A stretch of DNA of 64,000 nucleotides, taken from contig CM057463.1 in the NCBI GenBank assembly GCA_030035585.1, positions 133,642,736 to 133,706,735 on the forward strand. The letters run 5' to 3'. How positions within the stretch are numbered: the stretch's first letter is position 1; each line of letters starts with the position of its first letter. The DNA is from Dugong dugon. Its lineage: Eukaryota > Chordata > Mammalia > Sirenia > Dugongidae. Of the stretch, positions 56,480 through 64,000 are shown one piece after another. The notes beneath the pieces are model-generated. The model made no database searches and was not told the origin of the DNA. It saw only the letters and a list, made by a program, of their open reading frames with translations. The position numbers and the translations under genes are program-made.

Positions 56480-57785
56480 GACATGTATAGTTATCATAAC
56501 TGATAAAAGAACACTTCTTTATTCTTCTCCCAAGCCCATCAAAGGGAAGGATAAGAGTAATTCAAGATCAAGTTAGTTCCTCTCTCCACATTTGGAAAAA
56601 GCTATGAATATGTAAAGATACCAAATAATTTTTACTCAGTAATGTAGTTTGAGTGTTATTTTTTTATGAACAGCATGGAGTCGTTGGACTTGCCTTGTCT
56701 GTTAGAAATTACTGGGATAAGAGAGAATGTGCGTGTGCAATTTAATTATTTGAGGGTAAACCATATTGAATTTTATTCATGCCGTAGAAAACAAAGTTAA
56801 CCTCTTGCTTTCATGAAACATTTGTTTGTTTTCGGATCTACTCTAAGTAAGATTGAAATAGATTATTAAAAATGGGTATAAATATAGGTATATATTTCAT
56901 AACCCCCTTCCTATCCCGTATTTAAGGTGGTGGACTATTTCTTTATAATTCTTGAAAAAAACATAAGTAGCTGATTAATAAATAAAGAAAGAATACCAAA
57001 TATTAATTTTAAAATATCACTCATTTTTAACATATAAATATTTCCATTATTTTTCTCTTCAAAGTAATTAGATCTTCTAGTGTTATGTACTAGTTTGACA
57101 GAGAAGTAGAAAATTCTTTCATGAATCACCTCATTTTAATAAACCTGTCAAACTCAAACTCAGTTTGTACAGGTCAGACTGATGATGCTTCAGTGAACAA
57201 ACAAAAAACATGATGAGATTCTGGTATGTTTATGACATGAATTTCAAAGATCATATATCTCTTCATTAAGAGATTTTTCCCATTATATAAAGAATTTTGA
57301 GAAATAAATGGATACATTTAAAGTTGTGCTCAACTTCACAACATTTTTTTCAAGTCACATCAGTGTGTGCTATTCTTAGGATTGTCTTCATTCAATTAAA
57401 CTAATTCTTCTCAATAGATATTTTATTATTTCCATTATTAAATATAGCATTCTAAAAATTTGAAAATAAAATAATGTATGGTGCTAAAATAACCTTTCCA
57501 TTTACTTTGTGATTATTATTTTAATCATCAACCTTGCATTATCAATGGTACTATTTCTTACTCTTGGAATAAACACAAATACTTCTAGGACAAGCCTCTC
57601 CTTGATACTGGATGTGGCAATAATCAACTTTAGGCTAGATGGATGAGATCAACTGACTTCTTTCATTTGCACAACCCTTATTCAGATTTTAAGATCTTCT
57701 GAAAACAAGTTTAAAGGGTTTTTGGCAGAGGCATTTATAGACTGCATTTAAACAATATGGGATTCAGGGAAAGCCTGTGTGTAGG
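56480..57785. other. No gene or recognised repeat (1.3 kb)
   Basis: AT-rich; no coding or RNA signal seen. Confidence 0.5.
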
Positions 57786-58090
57786 ACTGTGATGATTAAT
57801 GTTAGATGTCAACTTGGCTAGGCTATGATTCTCAGTGGTTTGGCAGACATTGGACTGATTGCTTTTCCATATGTAATATAATGCAGTCATCTCCATGATG
57901 TGATCATTCAATCAGTTGAAAGGGGAGTTTCCTTGGGGGATGTAGTCTGCCTCTGGTATATAGATGAATGTTTCAGCAAAGCTTGCTTTCTCTCTAAACC
58001 CTATGCTCTTCTAGTATCCTGACCTCAAGTTCTTGAGACATAAGCCTGAAGAAATCTTCAGCCTGCTACCGTACCTGCAGATTTTGGATA
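57786..58090 (+). mobile_element. Ancient LTR-like mammalian repeat
   Basis: 'tgtgatgattaatgttagat', 'gtcaacttggctaggctatg', 'tcaatcagttgaaaggggag' and 'cttcagcctgctaccgtacc' follow the layout of a widespread old mammalian repeat that opens TGTGATGGTTAATTTTATG and usually ends in a TATATA-rich stretch. I am unsure of the family name. Confidence 0.55.
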
Positions 58091-58097
58091 ATGGTAA

Positions 58098-58172
58098 TAA
58101 AATATATATATATAAATATATAAAATGTATATAAATATAAAATAAATATAAATATAAAAAATATATATAAAG
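58098..58172. repeat. AT-rich simple sequence (ATATAAAT-like)
   Basis: About 75 bp of alternating 'atata' and 'aaataaatat' units directly after the repeat above, probably grown from its AT-rich end. Confidence 0.75.
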
Positions 58173-58339
58173 GTAGTAAAATATGCTTTTCTCAATGCAG
58201 TGTATATGAGAATTTCCAGAAGGGAGAAAAGGCCTACTCATTAAGCAAAATAAATGTGCTGCCTCCAGTAAGTTGCCTTTGAAAGCAGATAAAGAAATTT
58301 AAACAGAGAGATTTCAATATATAATGGACTTGAAAGGGA

Positions 58340-58480
58340 ATCTACTAAACACTTATTTGACAAATGATGGAAATGCGATTAAAGAGGTTAAGATAGTTGC
58401 ACAAGTTCACAGATTGCTAAGGAGGGGCATAGCTTAATTCAGAAATCCATGACCAGAGCTCCAACTAATATTCCAGCTTA
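58340..58480 (-). mobile_element. MIR fragment
   Basis: 'aaatgatggaaatgcgatta', 'gaggttaagatagttgcaca' and 'agttcacagattgctaagga' match the MIR core in reverse orientation. Confidence 0.65.
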
Positions 58481-59499
58481 GACTCTTGTAATAACTTCCT
58501 TGCAACATTACTATATTATTTGTGCAATTTTTATATTCAACAGTTATTATATACATGTATATATATGGCTTTATTTTTTATGCCATGGTTTAATTGACAT
58601 ACATTTTGTTTCTGTACTGATAACTATTTTATGTAATTTTTTGTGATTTAAGATACTTAAATCTGCATTTTTTTAATCTGTATGTTTCTAAGTTCTTCCT
58701 ATACTCTACAATCAATGTCTTAATAATAATTGTGTTTAAACTTCCTCTCTTTGGGCCAGGATGAATGTAAAAGGAATAGAATCTGATTTTAGTGGTTTAC
58801 TGGTGAAGTGAGAGAAAACATAGTCAAAAAATGCATGGTCTGGTAATGTGCAGAACCAGTACTAGAACATATTAATGATCTACAAAAACATAATTCTAAA
58901 TTTTTTCCCTCTCTCTCTTCTATAGAATATTTCTTAACCTCCTATTTATGGCAATGAAACACATTTCAAGAAGAAATAAGTTGGTCTTTTGAAGTGTGTG
59001 CAACGTATTTTACAGTATAATGTATAAGCCCAGCTTATGCTTTTAACACAAACTGCCTTAAAATAAAACTATAGCTTTTATTTTCTCATTTATTTATTGG
59101 ATATCAGTTACTGCATGAGACTATGCAAGAGGATGGAGACAAAATGATGACAAGATAGAGGTAGCTCCAGCTTTGACAGAATAACCAGTCTTATGAATAA
59201 CACTGAAAATTTAGCAATCATGGTGAAGTATGATGAGTAGCATGCTAGTGGAAGTGTGGTGCTCTGAGAAAGTACATTTGAGGATGACTTACTGAAACAT
59301 GGGGAGTCAGAAAGCCTCTGTTATGTTAGTGATATTTCAGCTAAGACCTAAGGCTTGAGGAATAGACTTTTAAGCAATGGTCAGAGGTGGGAGAGAACAT
59401 GGCACATTCAAGAAAGAAAGAAAAACAAACAAACAAACAAACTTTAGGGGAAATGGCAGGAAAAAAAATTGATATGTAAGCAGAAGGCTTGTCCCTTGT
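58481..59499. other. No gene; unassigned (1 kb)
   Basis: AT-rich with a small 'aaacaaacaaacaaacaaac' microsatellite near 59423-59442. 59270-59360 faintly resembles an old mammalian repeat but is not assignable. The SINE-like word order seen elsewhere is absent. Confidence 0.45.
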
Positions 59500-60078
59500 A
59501 GACAAGGGATATCATTATTGATGTTAGATGGATCTTGGCTGAAAGCAAAGAATACCAGAAAGATGTTGACCTGCATTTTATTGACTACACAAAGTAATTC
59601 AATTGTCTGAATCATAACAAATTATGGATAACATTGTGAAGAATAGGACTTCCATACACTTGATTGCACTCATGTGGAACCTGTACATAGACCAAGAAGC
59701 AGTCTTAAAAACAGAACAAAGGGATACTGAATGGTTTACAATCAGAAAGGTGTATGTCAGAGATGTGTCCTTTCACAGTATTTATTCAATTTGTCAATTA
59801 GTAGGCTGAGCAAATAATCTGAAAAGCTGGACTGGAGAAAGACTCATTAACAATCTGTGACATACAGCTGACACAATCTGGCTTGCTGAAAGTGAAGAGA
59901 ACTTGAAGCACTTACTGATGAAGATCAAAGACTACAGCCTTCAATATGGATTACACTACAATACAAAGAAAACAAAAATCCTAACAACTGGACCAACAAG
60001 CAGTATCATGATAAATGGAGAAAATACAGAAGTTGTCAACCAAAGCCCAGGGAATCATCAGTCAAGAAATCAAGTGAT
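59500..60078 (+). mobile_element. RTE: RTE LINE, RT domain, interrupted by L1 no. 4
   Basis: Starts near 'acaagggatatcattattga'. Encodes 'LIALMWNLYIDQEAVLKTEQ' (59624-59809) and then 'HLLMKIKDYSLQYGLHYNTK' and 'GENTEVVN' (59903 onward), the RT to post-RT part of the RTE protein, with a stop in place of a residue in the 'YAKAFD' region and a ~60-bp gap near 59820. Homology ends in 'gtcaagaaatcaagtgatga' exactly where the L1 5' end begins. The remaining RTE 3' part should lie beyond that L1, outside the window. Confidence 0.85.
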
Positions 60079-61085
60079 GAGACTTCTGGCAAAATGGTGC
60101 TCTAGGCAGAAGCACCACGCCGTCCCTCCACAGCAAAGATCCGAAAAACTAAGCCAAACAGAGAAAACAGCAATTCTGAAACCCTAAAACATCAAATGAA
60201 GAGATAAAGAATTCAGCCAAGCACCAAATGGAGTGAGAAGACTGACAGAGAACAGACAGTGAGGAGAGATTCATGCAGAGGTCCCCTATCAGCTAACATG
60301 GTGCAGATCCACCATCTTGGACTCCTATAGGAGACCAGCAAACAGGGTTACAAGAAAGCAGCTTCATGGAGCTTCCAGTGGGAGATAAAACAACCATTTC
60401 TTGTCTCTCTATACCCTCCTTCTCTTTCTGTTCCCTGAATGCCTGGTGCTGAATACCTCTATGCCTTCTAGCCAGGCTGTACTAAAACACCTGAGAACAA
60501 CTTCCCCAGACCTCATAGCCGCACCAGTGGGATCCCTGGGAGCTTTGTTGTTCTTTTTCCTTTCTGATTTTTATTTATTCATTCTTTTCTTTTCTTCCCT
60601 TTTTGTTTTTCTCCATTTCATAGTCTCTCATCTCTCCACTCCAATGGCAAGCTCCCCTAGCACTCTTTTTTTCATTTGTTTGTTTGCAAGTTTTTGGCTC
60701 CCATTCCTCTCTCCTCTCTCCCATATCCATCTTAGCTCTACACATAACAATCTCCCCCATACATCCTGCCTACCTGCACTGTGCGCTTAACATCACACCA
60801 CCAAGCAGCACAGGCACGGCCTACCAGAACCTGCCCTGCACTGATTACCAACTCTCCTTGGTGGCTGTAGTAAGTGCCACAAACAACCAGTCCCAGTAAC
60901 TCCTCTTCAGCTAAACCTGCCCTGCTGTACCATATCTGAGTGACTGACCCTGCCAACTGGAGAAAGAGGTGGTAAGTAGCATGCCCACAAATGAACAAAC
61001 AACAAAGAACACACAGCCCGCCTCCTCAGACATAGCCAAATTAAAAAAAAAAAGGACAAAACAAACAAATCTACAATCAATAAAT

Positions 61086-62135
61086 AAGAAAAATAACTAC
61101 TGAATGCCCCAAAGACTGCAGACAATATCCAAAGAGGACAGGATGGTTACAGTAGGTGTCCAAAATAAAACACCACATGACTTTCCAGTGGAAGAAAAGG
61201 CACTAGAACTACTTGATAGGGAATTCAAATCTCTAATACTCAGAATTATCCAAGAGTTGAAGCAAAAAGCATACAAAAATGAGGAAAAAATAGACAAATT
61301 CCTGGAAAAGGCAGGCAAATTCATGGAAAATACAGACAAAAAATTGGAAGAATTCAGGAAAATAATGCACGAAGAAAATGTCAAAATAAATTCGCAACCA
61401 GAAACTATACAAAAACAACAATTAAAAATCCAAAAGATAAACAACAAGATTTCAGAAATGGATGGTGTCACAGAAGGGCTGAGGAACAGATTTGAGATAG
61501 CAGAAGACAGGATCAGTGGAATTGAAGACAAAAACTTGGAAAGAACTCTGAGGAAAACTTAGAAAAAAGAACAAAGAAAAATGAAGAGACCCTGAGAATT
61601 GTGTGGGATACAATCAAAAGCAAAAATTTTCGAGTGATTGGAGTTCCAGAACAGGGGGAGAAAACAGAAAACACAGAGAGGATCATTGAAGAACTGCTGA
61701 CAGAAAACTTCCGCAATATCATGAAAGATGAAAAGCTGGCCATCCAAGAAGCTCAACGAACCCCATATAAGATAGATCCCATAGGAAAATCACCAAGATA
61801 TCATAATCACACTCCCCAAAACCAAAACAAACAAAGAATCCTGAGAGCAGCTCATGAAAAACAAGAAGTCACATACAGAAGAGAAACAATAAGACTAAGC
61901 TCAGATTATTCTGCAGAAACCATGCAGGCAAGAAGGCAATAGGATGACATACATAAAACCTTGAAAGAAAACATTGCCAGCCAAGAATAATATATCCTGC
62001 AAATATGGTGTTGAAATTAGGACATTTCTAGATAAACAGAAATTAAAGGAATATGTAATTACGAACCAAACCAAACATACAAGAATTGGTAAATGGAGTT
62101 CTTCAATCTGAGAACAAACAACTTCAGCTCACAGG
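61086..62135 (+). pseudogene. ORF1: L1 ORF1, broken, copy 4
   Basis: The start codon homologous to copy 2 is AAG here. Open segments: 61104-61562 with 'EEKALELLDREFKSLILRII' and the coiled coil 'QKQQLKIQKINNKISEMDGV'; 61601-61942 with 'IGVPEQGEKTENTERIIEEL', 'LAIQEAQRTPYKIDP' and 'YSAETMQARRQ' ending at a TAG. The C-terminal core continues in a further frame to about 62135, and the usual stop is lost. The protein could not be made intact. Confidence 0.88.
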
Positions 62136-62551
62136 CAGAATCTAGGACACAGGATCGTACCAGCCAGATACCAATTGAGGAAATGAACTTTCAAGGACTA
62201 TCAAAAACCCAAAGAAATACGACAGGGAATCAGAGCAGTTAATCAGTAAGTGACAACAACATCAGAACAATAAAAGAGGGAATAAACGGTAAGGTATAGA
62301 ACCTTCTACTGGAGAGGAAGGCAAGGCAATAAAAGTAATAAAAGACTGCTTCACACTTACAAAGATAAGGGTAAAATTCATGGTAAGCACAAAGAAAGTT
62401 AGCAAACATACTCATCAAAATAAAGAGGAAAAACATAAACTATCAGCAAAAACAAAAGAAATGAAAAAAAAAATCAACAAACAAAAGTCACTCAGAACAG
62501 GAGATTAAGAAGAACAAAGAAAACGTCAGTACCAAAGAAAAGCACTACAAA

Positions 62552-64000
62552 ATGACAGCAACAAACTCACATCTATCAATAATTACACTGAATGTAAATA
62601 GAGTCAGTGCACCCATAAAGAGACGGAGAGTGACAGAATGCATAAGAAAACAGGATCCATCAATATGCTGTCTACAAGAGACACAACTTAGAAACAAAGA
62701 CATGAATTTATTAAAAGTCAAAGGTTGGAAAAAAATATATCAAGCTAACAACTACCAAAACAGAGCAGGAGTGTCAATACTAATCTCATATAAAACAGAC
62801 TTTAAAACAAAGTCCACCATAAAAGACAAAGAAGGACACTATATAATGATTAAGGGGATGAACCATCATGAAGACATAATCATAATAAACATCTACGCAC
62901 CCAATGACAGGGCTCCAAAATACATAAACTCTAACAACACTGAAAAGAGAAATTGACAGTTCCACAATAATAGTAGGAGACGTCAACACACCACTGTCAG
63001 TAAAGGACAGAACAACTAAGAAGAAACTCAGCAAAGATACAGAAGACCTAAAGAGCACAATCAGCCAACTTGACCTCATAGACATATATAGAACACTCCA
63101 TCCAACCGCTGCAAAATACACATTCTTTTCCAATATACATGGAACATTCTCCAGAATAGACCACATCTTAGGCCACAGGGAAATCCTCAACAAGATCCAA
63201 ATTGCTCAGATAATTCAAAGTGTCTTCTCTGACCCCCATACCATCAAGGTAGAAATTAACAACAGAAAGATCAAGGAAAAAAAAAAAATCAATTACATGG
63301 AAACAGAATAATACCCTGTTTACACATCACTGGGTAATAGAAGACATCAGAGTCAGAATAAAAAATTTCCTAGAATCAAATAAGAATGAAACCACATCAT
63401 ACCAAAACCTCTGTGGCACAGCAAAGGCAGTCCTCAGAGGACAATTTACAGCAATAGATGCACACATCACAAAAGAAGAAAGGGACAAAATCAAAACATT
63501 AACTACAGAACTCAAACAAATAGAAAGACAACAGCAAAAAAAGCCCACAACCACGGGAAGAAAGGAAATAGAAAACATCAGAGCAGAAATTAATGAAATG
63601 GAGAACAGAAAAACAATAGAAAGAATCAACAAAACCAAAAGTTGGTTCTTTGAAAGAATCAACAAAATCCGCAAACCACTGGCCAGACTGACAAAAGAAA
63701 AACAGGGGAGGACGCAAATAACAAAAATAAGAAATGAAATGGGGGACATTACAGCAGACCCAACTGAAATAAAAAGGATCGTAACAGAATATTATGAAAA
63801 ACTATACTCCAACAAATTTGAAAACCTAGAGGAAATGGATAAATTTCTAGAAACACACAACCTACCCAAACTACAGCAAAGTGATGTTGAAAATCTGAAC
63901 AGACCCATAACAACAGAAGAGATAGAAAAAGTAAAAAAAAATAAAATCTCCCAACCAAAAAAAGCCCTGGCCCAGATGGCTTCACTAGAGACTTCTACAA
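62552..64000 (+). pseudogene. ORF2: L1 ORF2, broken, 5' third only (window edge), copy 4
   Basis: MTATNSHLSIITLNVNRVSA start; the endonuclease runs to a stop after 'NNTEKRN' (62954-62956), the same break as copy 2. Another frame then gives 'GDVNTPLSVKD' (Phe to Val next to the usual DFN). The usual SDH active-site motif reads 'SDPHTIK', so the catalytic His is displaced. The linker before the reverse transcriptase is at 63400-64000. 62703-62967 is identical to copy 2. The reverse transcriptase lies outside the window. Confidence 0.9.

Larger units (their letters stand above)
60079..64000 (+). mobile_element. L1: L1 retrotransposon, copy no. 4 (runs off the window)
   Basis: The 5' terminus ('gacttctggcaaaatggtgc') is the same type as copies 1 and 2. 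About 615 bp of the 5'UTR is missing at 60397 relative to copy 2 (joining the equivalents of about 25545 and 26161), which removes the repeat-unit region. ORF1 remnant 61086-62135, ORF2 from 62552 to the end of the window. It was inserted into an RTE element. Confidence 0.93.

Noticed and set aside
1-64000. CRISPR arrays, phage or bacterial operons, provirus interiors.
   Set aside because: No spaced short repeats, no operon-like gene packing and no gag/pol/env-type coding sequence was seen; content is that of a mammalian repeat-rich region.

Overview
This window is a gene-poor, AT-rich stretch of mammalian nuclear DNA made almost entirely of interspersed repeats; I find no intact host gene, no rRNA or tRNA gene and no bacterial-style operon. 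Three things recalled from known repeat families point to an afrotherian mammal, most likely an elephant or close relative: (i) many tRNA-derived SINEs of the AfroSINE type, opening with 'gagccctggtgg...agtggttaag'; (ii) RTE-clade LINE pieces ending in 'cacctaacaacaac'; (iii) several L1 copies whose 5' and 3' UTRs look like the elephant L1 families rather than primate or rodent ones. The species call is inference and no search was run. Long open frames in the window are broken L1 ORF1/ORF2, RTE and Tigger pieces or their antisense shadows.

Layout. 1-640: a small TA-flanked DNA transposon and a SINE. 641-11160: an ancient minus-strand L1 split by a full-length younger L1 (889-9268, minus) with a perfect 12-bp target-site duplication; that L1 has a doubled 5'UTR segment and a composite 3' end. 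11165-20957: mostly unassigned DNA with MIR, three RTE pieces, an old L1 3' end and one LTR. 20958-21978: a 5'-truncated L1 with the same composite 3' end and its own target-site duplication. 22434-25131: RTE, MIR, SINE. 25231-32495: a second nearly full-length L1 (plus) lacking its 3' end. 32496-37524: unassigned DNA, a 189-bp palindrome and a short RTE derivative joining the two RTE ends. 37631-43520: a third, structurally different L1 with about 1.75 kb of ORF2 missing. 43583-44090: a solo LTR with a 5-bp duplication. 44091-59499: SINEs, RTE, a near full-length Tigger1 transposon, two related LTR-like repeats, a 188-bp MITE and unassigned DNA. 59500-64000: an RTE broken by a fourth L1 that runs off the window end.

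How the parts relate. The autonomous elements (L1, RTE, Tigger1) are all inactivated by stops, frameshifts or deletions. The SINE tails match the RTE 3' end, so RTE machinery probably moved them. The insertions nest (L1 in older L1, SINE in Tigger1, SINE in MIR, RTE in old L1, L1 in RTE), giving a relative chronology. The strongest items for follow-up are the composite L1 3' end shared by two independent insertions, a 265-bp tract identical between two otherwise diverged L1 copies (probable gene conversion), the 189-bp palindrome, and tandem 5'UTR units in one L1. None amounts to a new functional gene system.
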